DNA of 64,000 nt from Photobacterium carnosum. Its GTDB lineage: Bacteria; Pseudomonadota; Gammaproteobacteria; Enterobacterales; Vibrionaceae. This document shows positions 36,485 to 46,546 of the stretch, piece by piece. Within the stretch, counting starts at the first letter, position 1, and every line of letters begins with the position of its first letter. The notes under the pieces are model-generated. The model did no database searches, was not told where the DNA came from, and saw nothing but the letters and a program-made list of their open reading frames with translations. The position numbers and the translations under genes were made by a program. The stretch is taken from positions 1 to 64,000 of the forward strand of contig NZ_NPIB01000011.1 in the NCBI RefSeq assembly GCF_002849605.1. Direction: 5' to 3'.

Positions 36485-38629
36485 TTACGCATTTTTAACA
36501 TGGTTTTTTAAGCGTGCTTTCAAATTACTGTACTCAGTTTGTACATAATTTTCAGCCCACGGTTGATCATCAATATTTTCTACTTTAACAGCACAATATT
36601 TAAATTCAGGCGTACCTGAAATAGGATCAACATGTTCAATGGTTAATTCATTACATGCACCAATCCACCATTGGTATGTCATGTATACAACACCTTTGTT
36701 CACACGCTCATTGTAGTTAGCACGAGAGATAACTTTACCACGGCGAGAAGAAACCCAAACTAATTGTTGATCATCGATCCCCAATGCTTTGGCATCATCT
36801 GGATGCATTTGCACATAACCAGGTTCATCCGCCAATGTTTGTAATGCAGAACAGTTACCTGTCATTGAACGACAAGAGTAGTGACCTACTTCACGCACAG
36901 TTGACAATACTAACGGATAATCAGCATCAGGTTGTTCTAGCGGTGGACGCCAATCAGAACCAATAAAGATCCCTTTACCTGAAGGTGTTGTAAACTTATT
37001 ACCTTCAAATAAGTATGAGGTTCCTGGATGATCTTCTGTTGGACAAGGCCATTGCACAGATTTCAGATCAGCCATTTTCTCATACGTTACGCCAGCATAA
37101 TCAGGGCATAATGCACGTAATTCATTCCAGATTTCTTCGGTATTGTTATACGACATAGGGTAACCCATGTACGTTGCTAACAAACTAAAGATTTCCCAGT
37201 CTGGCTTCACATTACCCGTAGGGATCACGGCTTTATAAAAGCGTTGGAAACCACGGTCAGCACTGCTGTAAACACCTTCATGTTCGCCCCAACTTGTAGC
37301 TGGGAAAATAACATCAGCGAATTCAGCGGTTTGAGTCATGAAGATATCTTGTACGATAACAAGATCCATCTTACGCATAGTATCGCGCATTACGGATAAA
37401 TCAGCTTCAGTTTGTGCTGGATCTTCACCAAAGATATAGAAAGCTTTACAAACACCTTCGTTTACCTTGTGACCTAATTCAGTTAAGCGGTAACCCGGCT
37501 TACCTGAAAGCTCAACACCCCATGCTTTTTCAAATTTTTCACGGTTTGCATCAATATTTACATCTTGATAGCCAGGGAATTGGTGCGGCAACATACCCAT
37601 ATCACAGGTACCTTGAACGTTGTTTTGACCACGAACCGGACCACAACCCACACCAGGACGACCAAAGTTACCCGTTAGCAATGCAAGACCTGCTAAACCA
37701 CGAACAACATCAACCGCTTGACCATACTGAGTAACACCCATACCCCATAGAATCATCGCTTCAGGTGCCGCAGCATAAGTACGCGCAGCAAGGCGAATAT
37801 CGGCAGCTTTAAGACCTGTTACTTCTTCTACTGTTTCGGGTGTGTAACGTGACGCAATTTCACGGAACTCAGCAAAACCTTCAGTATTATTTTCAACGAA
37901 AGATTTATCGTATAAGTTTTCTTCAATAATCACATTCGCTAACGCATTAACGAGTGCCATGTTTGAACCGTTCTTCAACGCTAACCACTGATCAGCAACA
38001 CGCGCAGATTCGATCTTACGTGGGTCACATACAATAATTTTAGCGCCATTTGCACGGGCTTTAAGAATATGTCTTGCTACAACTGGATGAGAATCAGCCG
38101 CGTTGTAACCGAAAATGAGTAAGCATTTAGTAAGTTGAATTTCGGGAATAGCGTTACTCATTGCGCCATTACCTACTGTTGTCTCCAGACCGGAGACTGA
38201 TGGTGCGTGTCACACCCTAGCACAGTGGTCAACATTGTTGGTTCCGATCACCGCCCTTGCGAGTTTTTGCATCACATAGTTGGCTTCGTTACCCGGACCA
38301 CGGGCTGAACCTGTTGTCATTATCGCATCTGGACCATACTGCTTTTTAATTGCCATTAGCTTATCGCCGGCAAATTGAATAGCTTCGTCCCAAGACACGG
38401 CTTCTAATGCTGATTCACGTGTACGGCGAATCATTGGTTGCTTCAAGCGAGGCGTTAATAAGTTGGTATCGTTGAGGAAATCCCAACCATAGTAGCCTTT
38501 CAAACAAAGTTGGCCTTCATTGGTACGACCCATTGCTGGTTCTGCTGCCACGACTTTGTTATTTTCGACAACCAACTTTAGTTTGCACCCAGTACCGCAG
38601 TAGGGACAAACAACAATTGATTTTTTCAT
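36485..38629 (-). CDS. fdhF: Selenocysteine formate dehydrogenase H (UGA read as Sec140)
   Basis: A 714-residue molybdopterin enzyme when the in-frame TGA at 38210-38212 is read as selenocysteine. The context NNVDHCARV-U-HAPSV equals that of Fdh-H with Sec140. The N-terminus has the [4Fe-4S] motif CPYCGTGCKLKL and QLCLKGYYGW. The body includes FGYNAADSHPVVARHIL, TGNFGRPGVGCGPVRGQNN and REVGHYSCRSMTGNC. The enzyme oxidises formate to CO2 and delivers electrons to HydN/HycB-type ferredoxins. Gene finders split it into two ORFs. It follows hydN by 58 bp. Confidence 0.97.
38181..38197 (-). promoter_or_regulatory. SECIS hairpin of fdhF
   Basis: Directly downstream of the Sec UGA, the mRNA GTCTCC-GGTCT-GGAGAC makes a 6-bp perfect stem with a loop carrying GGUCU, the sequence read by SelB in Fdh-H SECIS elements. 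It starts 13 nt after the UGA, within the usual 11-14 nt distance. Confidence 0.9.
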
Positions 38630-38687
38630 TCTAACCTTTTGGCTATAATTGTTATTAATATGTATTTTAAACTGAAAGTTTATAACA

Positions 38688-39236
38688 CTAACGAATAATC
38701 GCTACAGCGGCATTAAGCGCAGCTGCTTCACGTTTTTGTTTGCTTGTTTCAATCAACGTTTCAGCTTCAATAATCTGAATAGCATTAGTAGGACAAACTT
38801 CTACACATGCAGGACCCGCTTCACGATGAGAACACAAGTCACATTTTAATGCTTGAGACTTAGGCACCATACGCTTAAATAGCGATGCACCTTTTGATTC
38901 TTCAACCATCTTAGTCACGACATTCATTGCACCGTAAGGGCAAGCAATGACACAGGTCTTACACCCGATACAGCGAGACTGAATTACTTTTACATAACCA
39001 TCTTCTAAAACGATGGCGTTATTAGGGCAAACCTGCGCACAAGGTGCATCATCACATTGACGGCACATTACGAGGGTTGTCACATGCACATTTTTTACCA
39101 ACGTTAACCGTGGTGAAAAATCTGCTGGAGCAATCCCTGTTAGTTTGCCATCAGCTTGGTGAGAAACAACACAAGCAATTTCACAGGTTCGACACCCAAT
39201 ACACAGATTTGGATCTGCAAAAACAAACCGGTTCAT
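38688..39236 (-). CDS. hydN: Electron-transfer ferredoxin of formate dehydrogenase
   Basis: A 182-residue polyferredoxin with four Cys clusters of the CxxCxxCxxxC type: CIGCRTCEIAC, CDDAPCAQVC, CIGCKTCVIACP and CDLCSHREAGPACVEVC. This is the HydN/DMSO-B-type layout. It would carry electrons from FdhF to the hydrogenase arm. First gene of hydN-fdhF, driven by the sigma-54 promoter at 39297-39312. Confidence 0.94.
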   Translation of the reverse strand: MNRFVFADPNLCIGCRTCEIACVVSHQADGKLTGIAPADFSPRLTLVKNVHVTTLVMCRQCDDAPCAQVCPNNAIVLEDGYVKVIQSRCIGCKTCVIACPYGAMNVVTKMVEESKGASLFKRMVPKSQALKCDLCSHREAGPACVEVCPTNAIQIIEAETLIETSKQKREAAALNAAVAIIR

Positions 39237-39296
39237 GGTCTATACCTTGTTAATGTCGATACATCACAGCATAGCGTTACGCTGTAATGCTTTATA

Positions 39297-39312
39297 AGCA
39301 TTTATTGTACCA
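39297..39312 (-). promoter_or_regulatory. Sigma-54 promoter of hydN-fdhF
   Basis: On the minus strand TGGTACAATAAATGCT has GG and GC exactly 12 nt apart, as in -24/-12 promoters. The hydN start is about 60 bp downstream. Confidence 0.75.
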
Positions 39313-39360
39313 ATAAATATCTATCATCATAATTTTTTTTAACTAAATGAAATATAATCA

Positions 39361-39401
39361 AAAAAAAAGAAAGTGCGAGCACTGTCACGCTTTCTTTTTT
39401 T
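39361..39401. terminator. Bidirectional terminator of the hyc operon
   Basis: A poly-A/poly-T flanked stem (AAAAAAAGAAAG with CTTTCTTTTTTT) is closed by a further imperfect GC stem around a loop. It lies about 95 bp after the hycI stop. Confidence 0.75.
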
Positions 39402-39405
39402 AGAA

Positions 39406-39476
39406 TGTCGATAATCAGTTTCTACGAGTCAATTACATCGACAGTTTTCGTCAATAATATCGACACATCATCGACA
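39406..39476 (-). promoter_or_regulatory. Putative FhlA upstream activating sites of hydN-fdhF
   Basis: TGTCGA at 39406 and TCGACA at 39438, 39460 and 39471. The last three are spaced 22 and 11 bp, one helical turn multiples. They lie 95-165 bp upstream of the sigma-54 promoter, the usual position of FhlA sites. The motif recurs at the hyc promoter (47320-47363). Confidence 0.6.
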
Positions 39477-39493
39477 CTTATGATGGTTAGAAC

Positions 39494-40018
39494 TTAACAA
39501 TGTTCAAAGCCACCAGAGCCTTGCCATTCAGGTAGCCGCTGATAAATAGTGGCAACCGCTGCTTGCACCATCTCAGTTAATGGAAATGAAAACGCCACAA
39601 TCGCGGGCTGGATACCCACAAAAACGACCTCAGGCACAAAGGTTTTTAAATCATCAATTAAGAAATTGAGCGGTAAGCTATGGGTCGAAACCACATACAT
39701 ATCGACAATAGTTTCTGGATCAATAATTCTAATTTCACCCGCTTGTTCACCAATATCTGCCGCATCCACGACAATCACTCGTTGTGGCTGTGCTTTACGA
39801 ATAAGATGTAAACAATCTTCTGGCATCGAGCCGCCTTCCAGCACACTCCAACCTGATATCGGATTATCTTTGATCATCTTCGCTAATAATGGCCCTGCAC
39901 CATCGTCACCCATCATGCTATTACCCACGGTAAGCACAATATTACTAACCGATAGATCAACATCATCATTAGAAACACTTTCACCCATCATAGTTGACAA
40001 ATTCACTTCCTGAAGCAT
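39494..40018 (-). CDS. hycI: HycE C-terminal processing endopeptidase
   Basis: A 174-residue hydrogenase maturation protease. VGNSMMGDDGAGPLLA carries the first nickel-sensing Asp/Glu, VVDAADIGEQAGEIRIIDPETI the second, and STHSLPLNFLIDDLK the His. It has about 20 more N-terminal residues than E. coli HycI; GAGGTGA just upstream supports this start. It cuts the C-terminal tail of HycE after nickel insertion. Last gene of the operon. Confidence 0.93.
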   Translation of the reverse strand: MLQEVNLSTMMGESVSNDDVDLSVSNIVLTVGNSMMGDDGAGPLLAKMIKDNPISGWSVLEGGSMPEDCLHLIRKAQPQRVIVVDAADIGEQAGEIRIIDPETIVDMYVVSTHSLPLNFLIDDLKTFVPEVVFVGIQPAIVAFSFPLTEMVQAAVATIYQRLPEWQGSGGFEHC

Positions 40019-40058
40019 ATCTTCACCTCATGTAGTATATTTTCATCATGTAACATGG

Positions 40059-40508
40059 TTAGCGTATTCCTCTAATCATCATATACATTGTCGGTTCGCG
40101 GTGAATATCCCCAAGCGCAGTAATAAAATCACGGGTTAACTGCTGTGAACGGGCATTCTGAGTTGAACTATCAATGCGATCAAAAGCCAGCGCCAGCATA
40201 TTAAGGTGTTCAGGATAAATCGTAATTTCACCAAACACAAAATAGCCTTTCATTTTATTGAACGCTTCGCCATCTTGTGGCAAGCCACTGATCCAGTTTA
40301 GGTATTCATCACCTTCACACTCAATTACAGCTTTTAAGCAATCGACCACGCCTAAATGGTGACCAATTGCCAAGCTGTAGTACATGATCTGTTTAGCTTC
40401 TTCAGGCACATCATAGCTTTCATCAACAAACTTACGTCCTAATGTATAAAAGTAGACGTGGCCTTGAAAATGGCGAGATTGTGTTAACTCCGCTAAAACA
40501 TCACTCAT
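40059..40508 (-). CDS. hycH: Hydrogenase maturation protein HycH
   Basis: About 149 residues. [41 protein letters not shown] and [19 protein letters not shown] match HycH. Its exact role in Hyd-3 maturation is unclear; it is needed for large-subunit processing in E. coli. The ATG at 40508 overlaps the hycG stop (ATGA) and has GGAGG nine bases before it, so the in-frame ATG at 40526 was not used. Confidence 0.92.
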   Translation of the reverse strand: MSDVLAELTQSRHFQGHVYFYTLGRKFVDESYDVPEEAKQIMYYSLAIGHHLGVVDCLKAVIECEGDEYLNWISGLPQDGEAFNKMKGYFVFGEITIYPEHLNMLALAFDRIDSSTQNARSQQLTRDFITALGDIHREPTMYMMIRGIR

Positions 40509-41344
40509 TGGTGACAACCTCCACATGATGTCTGACCTTGCTGCGCACTTGAACTCGCATCAGAACCTGTTAATGCTGCCATGGTTTTTGACAGTAAAAT
40601 ATTCACAATTTCTGTTAATCGCGGATCATTTTTGGTCGCAAGATACGCACTGATTTTTTGATCAACATCATCAGCGCTACAGGTTGCTAAGACATCCATC
40701 ACATCATCAGCAATACGTTGTCCATGCAAATAACCTGCAAGCACGCGCGCTTGACGTTCAATCATCACTTTAATATCCAATGGAATCTCAGTGTGTTTTA
40801 AACTCGCTTTTTGTACTTCAGGTTGGTGTACTTTAGCTTTTAATTTTTGATCAAGTAGCCCTAATGCAACCGCAAAACCATAAATAGTCGCTGCTGGTGT
40901 TGGCGGACAACCCGGAATGTAAACATCAACGGGAACAATTTTATCAGTACCGCCCCACACACAATAAAGATCGTGGAAAATACCACCATCACAACCACAT
41001 GCACCATATGAAATTACAATTTTGGGATCCGGCGCAGCTTCATAAGCACGTAATGCGGGTGCTCGCATAGCGCGTGTTACTGCACCTGTAAACAAAAGAA
41101 TATCAGCATGACGAGGTGAAGCAACAATTTTAATACCAAAACGTTCAGTATCAAAAATTGGTGTTGTTGCTGCAAAAATTTCAATTTCACAGGCGTTACA
41201 ACCACCACAGTCAACACGATAAACGTAAGCTGAACGACGAATTTCTTTGATCAACGCATCTTTAAGCTTTTGGCTATTAGGTGGAAGCGCGACAGGTACA
41301 GTTTGAGTATGAGCTGTACCAACTAGCTGTTTAATACCTTTCAC
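40505..41344 (-). CDS. hycG: Hydrogenase-3 small subunit
   Basis: A 279-residue NuoB-like subunit binding one [4Fe-4S] cluster with the Cys motifs [10 protein letters not shown] (about 41-50), [13 protein letters not shown] and PGCPPTPAA. It pairs with HycE to bring electrons to the active site. The C-terminus of about 60 residues, rich in Ser, Ala and Cys-Gly (TSCGGCHQ), is longer than in E. coli HycG. Overlaps hycF by 4 bp (ATGA). Confidence 0.93.
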   Translation of the reverse strand: MKGIKQLVGTAHTQTVPVALPPNSQKLKDALIKEIRRSAYVYRVDCGGCNACEIEIFAATTPIFDTERFGIKIVASPRHADILLFTGAVTRAMRAPALRAYEAAPDPKIVISYGACGCDGGIFHDLYCVWGGTDKIVPVDVYIPGCPPTPAATIYGFAVALGLLDQKLKAKVHQPEVQKASLKHTEIPLDIKVMIERQARVLAGYLHGQRIADDVMDVLATCSADDVDQKISAYLATKNDPRLTEIVNILLSKTMAALTGSDASSSAQQGQTSCGGCHQ

Positions 41345-41889
41345 TTTTGCTCCTCAAGGTAACGTAGATGACTAACATTTTCGCTATCTAACATATTGTT
41401 GCTACGGCGACATTCAGGACACGTTTCAATTTGCTTACGGCGTTCTATAAGTTGCTCACCCGTTACACCGCTGTGCGCTAAGGTATCCATGACATATTCA
41501 AGTAACTTACGTGCCACAAATGGACGATCACATTGGCGACAGTTCGCTAAAGTAAACACCGCTTCATCATAAAGATCCGCTTTATTAGTAACCGCCAGCT
41601 CAAAATTTTGAGTCAATTTAATTGCTTTTGTTGGGCAGACTTCTTCACAACGACCACAATAAATACAACGAGCAGTAGACAATTCCCAGCGACGTGTTCC
41701 CGCTTTAGTATCTGTTTCCATGATCAAAGCATTGGCAGGACAAGCACGCGTACAAGCACCACACGATAAACACTGATCAGCGTCTAACTCTGGCTTACCA
41801 CGAAAATCCTCACTCACTTCCATCGGAGCAAAAGGATATTTAGTGGTAACGGAACCTGTTTTAATTACTGTTTTTAATAACTTAAACAC
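41341..41889 (-). CDS. hycF: Formate hydrogenlyase iron-sulfur subunit HycF
   Basis: A 182-residue NuoI-like ferredoxin subunit: [12 protein letters not shown] and [12 protein letters not shown] each bind a [4Fe-4S] cluster. Extra Cys in [10 protein letters not shown] and ETCPECRRS may bind more metal. Starts [20 protein letters not shown] as in HycF. It links HycB-side electrons to HycG. Confidence 0.94.
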   Translation of the reverse strand: MFKLLKTVIKTGSVTTKYPFAPMEVSEDFRGKPELDADQCLSCGACTRACPANALIMETDTKAGTRRWELSTARCIYCGRCEEVCPTKAIKLTQNFELAVTNKADLYDEAVFTLANCRQCDRPFVARKLLEYVMDTLAHSGVTGEQLIERRKQIETCPECRRSNNMLDSENVSHLRYLEEQK

Positions 41890-41897
41890 ATGACCTC

Positions 41898-43652
41898 CTA
41901 AAGCTTGAATGGCGAGTTCTTGCGGTCAATGCTGTATTGCTCAATCGCTTTATAAGGAACGGTTTTACTGCGTTTTTTCTTAGTATCAACAATCGTTACA
42001 CGGTCAGTACATGAGTAACATGGATCTAAACTACCAATGATTAACGGCGCATCAGCAACAGTATTACCACGTAACATATAACGCAATGTTGGCCAGTTTG
42101 CATACGTTGCTGCACGACAACGCCAGCGGAATAACTTCTGGTTATCGCCTGTCATGCTCCAGTGAACGTTTTCACCACGTGGTGCTTCAGTAAAGCCAAG
42201 TGCAAATTTATTAGGTTTGTAATCAAAACCTTCCGTTAAAATCGCACCCGGTGGTAGGTGATCAAGACCGTATTCAATCACATTTAATGATTCAAATACT
42301 TCGCGTACACGTACCATAACGCGTGAGAAAACATCACCATTTTCCATCACTTGAATATCAATCGGTACGCTACCGTATGACTCTAATGATTGACCATGCA
42401 CAATACGTACATCGCGGTTAAAACCACTCGCACGAATCAATGGACCTACAGGGCTAAAATCACGGGCGACTTGCTTGGTTAGAATACCTACACCTTCAGT
42501 GCGGCTTCCAATATTAGGCGTTGAAAGTAAAACATCCACCAGCTCAGAGAACTTCTGACGGACTTCTTTTACCATCGCAATACCTTGTACGCGCTGCTGT
42601 TTTAGAAAATCACGACGTACACCACCAATCAAGTTCATGCCATATGTTTTACGCGCACCCGTTAGTAACTCGGCCAATTCCATGGTCTTTTCACGCACAC
42701 GGAAAAATTGCATAAAGCCAGAGTCAAAACCAACAAAGTGGCTTGATAGGCCAATGTTTAACAAGTGACTATGTAGACGTTCAACTTCAAGTAATACCGT
42801 ACGGATCATCTTGGCGCGGAATGGCACATCAACCGATAATGCGTTTTCAATGGTATTGCTGTAACCCACACTGTGAGTAAAACCACAGATACCACATACA
42901 CGGTCAGTTAGCTGTGCCACTTCATGATAACCCATGCGTGTTTCAGCTAATTTTTCCATACCTCGGTGAACATAGAACATACGGTAATCCGCATCAACAA
43001 TGTCTTCACCATCAACGAACAAACGGAAGTGACCCGGTTCATCTGAAGTAATATGTAACGGACCCACAGGCACGATACGGTTGCTGTCATTACCAAGTTG
43101 ATTATCAAACTGGTACGTTTCAGTTTCTGTTGTTGGTTGTGGACGCTGACGGTAATCCATCGCATCTTTACGTAATGGGTGGAGGTTTTCAGGCCAATCA
43201 TCTGGCAGTATTAAACGACGCTCATCGGGTAAACCTACTGGACGTAAACCGTACATATCACGGATTTCACGTTCGCCCCATACCGCAGCAGGAATAGTTG
43301 GAGTAATAGAAATAAACTCTTGGCTATTAGCATCAACTAAGACTTTTACGGTTACCCAGCTTTTTACTTCACCTTCCATTGAAAGCGCATGATAAACCGC
43401 AAAGTGACCATTAAGGCTACGTTCATCATTACCAAAAGTAACCGTTAACCAGCCGCCTTGATCGTAATAAAGCCATTTCATCACCTCAACCAACGAGGTC
43501 ATTTTAACGGTAATAGTGACTTGATTTTCTGTCTGCCACTCTTCATCAATAATCGCGGATGGAAAGAAATGATTCACACCATCGACATAATTTTTACCAA
43601 TACGACCCGCTTGTGGCTGCGAGTGAAATTGTTGAGATGTATTGTTTGTCAT
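41898..43652 (-). CDS. hycE: Hydrogenase-3 [NiFe] large subunit
   Basis: A 584-residue fusion. The N-terminal 30-kDa NuoC-like domain spans about 1-175 (PAAVWGEREIRDMYGL), and the C-terminal NuoD-like domain about 190-550. The nickel ligands are RVCGICGFTH and DPCYSCTDR. After Arg of the latter comes a 33-residue tail (starting VTIVDTKKKR, ending SPFKL), the piece removed by HycI. This is the catalytic, H2-producing subunit. It starts 9 bp after hycD. Confidence 0.95.
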   Translation of the reverse strand: MTNNTSQQFHSQPQAGRIGKNYVDGVNHFFPSAIIDEEWQTENQVTITVKMTSLVEVMKWLYYDQGGWLTVTFGNDERSLNGHFAVYHALSMEGEVKSWVTVKVLVDANSQEFISITPTIPAAVWGEREIRDMYGLRPVGLPDERRLILPDDWPENLHPLRKDAMDYRQRPQPTTETETYQFDNQLGNDSNRIVPVGPLHITSDEPGHFRLFVDGEDIVDADYRMFYVHRGMEKLAETRMGYHEVAQLTDRVCGICGFTHSVGYSNTIENALSVDVPFRAKMIRTVLLEVERLHSHLLNIGLSSHFVGFDSGFMQFFRVREKTMELAELLTGARKTYGMNLIGGVRRDFLKQQRVQGIAMVKEVRQKFSELVDVLLSTPNIGSRTEGVGILTKQVARDFSPVGPLIRASGFNRDVRIVHGQSLESYGSVPIDIQVMENGDVFSRVMVRVREVFESLNVIEYGLDHLPPGAILTEGFDYKPNKFALGFTEAPRGENVHWSMTGDNQKLFRWRCRAATYANWPTLRYMLRGNTVADAPLIIGSLDPCYSCTDRVTIVDTKKKRSKTVPYKAIEQYSIDRKNSPFKL

Positions 43653-43661
43653 ATCTATTAC

Positions 43662-44615
43662 TTACCAACCAAAAATTAAAAATATTAGTGCCAATACAGC
43701 CACCAAAAAAGCAGGGAAAATCGTGCGATGGATCTGAGTGAAACGTACACGCGCCATGGTGTTTTCAACTAAACCTGCAATCAAGAACACTACAAACAAT
43801 TTAATTAGCAAAATGATGGAAGCTGAAAATAAGCCGCCAAAACTCAAGCTACTTGCTTTACCCCAAGGAATGAAAATCGCAAGGAATAACTGTGCAACAA
43901 CAAGCTGTTTTAAACCTAAACCCAGTTTTACCATCGCCAATGCAGAACCTGAATATTCTGTCACTGGACCTTCTTGAAGCTCTTGTTCTGCTTCTGCACC
44001 ATCAAACGGCACTTTGCCCATTTCGATAAACAATGCAAAGGCACACACAAGACCCGCAAGAACAACGGTTAATGGATGCTGCCAATGGTTATTCGCTAGT
44101 GCGTGACTGATATAACCTAAGTCAGTCGTACCGACACTTAACGCAACCACCACAATCGCAAGAATTAGAATTGGTTCAACTAAGATACCCAGCGTTAGTT
44201 CTCGACTACTACCAATACCTGCAAACATGCTGTTTGAGTCAATACCTGATAATGCGAAAAAGAAACGAAAAATCGCTAACAAGTAAATATCGGTAATAAT
44301 GTCGCCCGAAATTGGAAACGGTGACACTTGAGTAACGGTAGGTAATGCCATACCAATTAATAGCATTGTCACAACAAGTACCCATGGCATTATCCAAAAA
44401 ATAAAACCAGAGTTTGCAGGCGCTACCGATTGACGACGTAATAATTTGGCAATATCACGGTAATCTTGTAATACACCAGGCCCTTGACGAGAATGAATTT
44501 TAGCGCGAATAACGCGAGAAAACCCCGTTGCCAGTGGCGCTAACATCAGCATTAAAATGGCTTGGACAATCGCTAAAACAATCCAACCCGCTGTTGGCAT
44601 TTCAAGTGGGGACAT
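43662..44615 (-). CDS. hycD: Formate hydrogenlyase membrane subunit HycD
   Basis: A 317-residue NuoH-like protein with about eight helices. RAKIHSRQGPGVLQDYRDIAKLL is the typical loop near the membrane/arm junction, and FDGAEAEQELQEGPVTEYSG the acidic loop. It docks the soluble arm on the membrane. Overlaps the hycC stop (TAATG). Confidence 0.94.
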   Translation of the reverse strand: MSPLEMPTAGWIVLAIVQAILMLMLAPLATGFSRVIRAKIHSRQGPGVLQDYRDIAKLLRRQSVAPANSGFIFWIMPWVLVVTMLLIGMALPTVTQVSPFPISGDIITDIYLLAIFRFFFALSGIDSNSMFAGIGSSRELTLGILVEPILILAIVVVALSVGTTDLGYISHALANNHWQHPLTVVLAGLVCAFALFIEMGKVPFDGAEAEQELQEGPVTEYSGSALAMVKLGLGLKQLVVAQLFLAIFIPWGKASSLSFGGLFSASIILLIKLFVVFLIAGLVENTMARVRFTQIHRTIFPAFLVAVLALIFLIFGW

Positions 44616-46546
44616 TAGAGACTAACTCCTGAAATGAGAGGAACGAACAACACTACAACCACCACGGCAATAATGCAGAATCGACACACTTTACGACTAT
44701 CCAGCGTTGGATTTTCACCACCTTCACTTAAATAAGGCAATACAAAACGCTCAGTCAATGATGCTTGGCGGTTGTTATAAATAAAACCAAACATATTACG
44801 CATCGGACGAGTAATACTTGCAGCAGAAACCGTCATACGTTGTTCGTATTGGTAACCACAAGCCCAAGGATCACCTTGATGACGACGCGGAAGACGACGT
44901 TGACGAAAAGCGTAAAGTAATGCAGCAGGTACTAACGTTAATAGTGCCAGTGCAATGGCGATTACAGGTGTTGAAAGGATCGCTTGATCAGCAACCGCAG
45001 GGTAAACCGTTAAACCATGAGCAACCGTTAACGGTGCCATATTTAACATTGAAGACGCAATTGATGAGAAGTAAGGTGCAATCCATGGCGCACACACACC
45101 TAGCACAATACATAATATTGCCAGTGATGTTGTTGCGGTGATCATTGCAGGACCCACTTCACGGGTATTAGCAGCGCGTTCTGTTTTAGGTGCGCCAGTA
45201 AAACAAATACCGTATACCTTCACAAAACACATACATGCTAATGCACCGGTAAAGGCGAGCATTACCATACCAAATGGACCAAAGACTAAGTTTGCAACCG
45301 TACCGACTTTACCCAGGCTAAATAACGATTGGTAAATAAACCATTCTGAGACAAAACCATTTAATGGTGGCAATGCACAAATTGCTAACGTACCAATCAA
45401 AAATGCTGCGGCTGTTTTAGGCATTGTTTTCGCCAAACCGCCCATGTCATCCATGTCTTTGGTATGCATACGGAACACCATTGAACCAGAGCCTAAACAT
45501 AACAGGCCTTTGAACACCGCGTGGTTTAGTAAGTGATATAAACCACCTAACAAACCAAGCAATGCCAATACTGGATGATGCGAAGCAATACCAATCATGC
45601 TTACACCTACACCGATTAAAATGATGCCGATGTTTTCAATAGTGTGATATGCCAATAATCGTTTGATATCATGTTCTGCTAGTGCGTACATTACGCCAAG
45701 CACAGAAGACACTGCACCGAAAATTAGCACTAAGAAGCCCCACCATAATTGGGTTGCGCCAAGAAATAAAATCGCAAACTTCAAAATACCGTAGATGCCG
45801 ATCTTAACCATTACACAAGAAATTAAGGTTGAACAATATGACGGTGCAATGGGATAAGCTTTAGGTAACCAGCCATGTAAGCCAATACCTGCTGCTTTAA
45901 TACCAAAACCAACCAATGCTAATAAGAACACTAATGATGCCATTGCCCCAGTAACAGGGTTATGCATGATAGCGCTAAATTGATAGTTATTAGCATGAGA
46001 GGCAACAATCATAAATGCCACTACAACTAAAAAGCTAGCGGCATGATCTGCAATAAAATATTGCAAACCCGCTTTTTTACTTTTCGCACTACCATCACTA
46101 GTAACAATTAACCAAGAAGCCAGTGAAATGATCTCCATAAAGACAATAAAGATCATTACATTGGCTGACACCACAATGGCTGTCATCGCTGCAGCAAAAA
46201 TATTGAACAGGATATTAACCTTCCAACCGCCTTTGCCATAGTACTCTTCAAGGTAGTTAATTGAATAAACAGACGCTGCCATGGTGACCACAGATATAAC
46301 CACCACCATCAGTGCTGATAGCATATCCATACTAAACCAATGACTCATTGCGGCAGTCGCATCCGCAGTATCGTAACCACTTACTATGGTGCTAACACCC
46401 GCAATGATGCCAAACAAGCCACCAAACGCACTGATCACACCCGCAAGGCGTAAACTTTCTTGCTCATGTTTACGCCCTTGATACGATAAAATCGCAGCCA
46501 CGGCATAACTGATTAAAGCAAAACAAACTAAAACTAATGGACTCAT
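44615..46546 (-). CDS. hycC: Formate hydrogenlyase membrane subunit HycC (NuoL/M-type)
   Basis: A 643-residue antiporter-like subunit with about 15-16 helices. LHGWLPKAYPIAPSYCSTLIS and HTIENIGIILIGVG include the conserved Lys, His and Glu of the antiporter fold. It may contribute to proton translocation. It is slightly longer than E. coli HycC (608) and shorter than HyfB (672). Overlaps the upstream ferredoxin gene by 4 bp. Confidence 0.93.
   Translation of the reverse strand: MSPLVLVCFALISYAVAAILSYQGRKHEQESLRLAGVISAFGGLFGIIAGVSTIVSGYDTADATAAMSHWFSMDMLSALMVVVISVVTMAASVYSINYLEEYYGKGGWKVNILFNIFAAAMTAIVVSANVMIFIVFMEIISLASWLIVTSDGSAKSKKAGLQYFIADHAASFLVVVAFMIVASHANNYQFSAIMHNPVTGAMASLVFLLALVGFGIKAAGIGLHGWLPKAYPIAPSYCSTLISCVMVKIGIYGILKFAILFLGATQLWWGFLVLIFGAVSSVLGVMYALAEHDIKRLLAYHTIENIGIILIGVGVSMIGIASHHPVLALLGLLGGLYHLLNHAVFKGLLCLGSGSMVFRMHTKDMDDMGGLAKTMPKTAAAFLIGTLAICALPPLNGFVSEWFIYQSLFSLGKVGTVANLVFGPFGMVMLAFTGALACMCFVKVYGICFTGAPKTERAANTREVGPAMITATTSLAILCIVLGVCAPWIAPYFSSIASSMLNMAPLTVAHGLTVYPAVADQAILSTPVIAIALALLTLVPAALLYAFRQRRLPRRHQGDPWACGYQYEQRMTVSAASITRPMRNMFGFIYNNRQASLTERFVLPYLSEGGENPTLDSRKVCRFCIIAVVVVVLFVPLISGVSL

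Noticed and set aside
38210..38629. fdhF as a frameshifted or interrupted pseudogene
   Set aside because: Reading frame is unbroken through the TGA, a SECIS hairpin follows, and selA, selB and selC are nearby.
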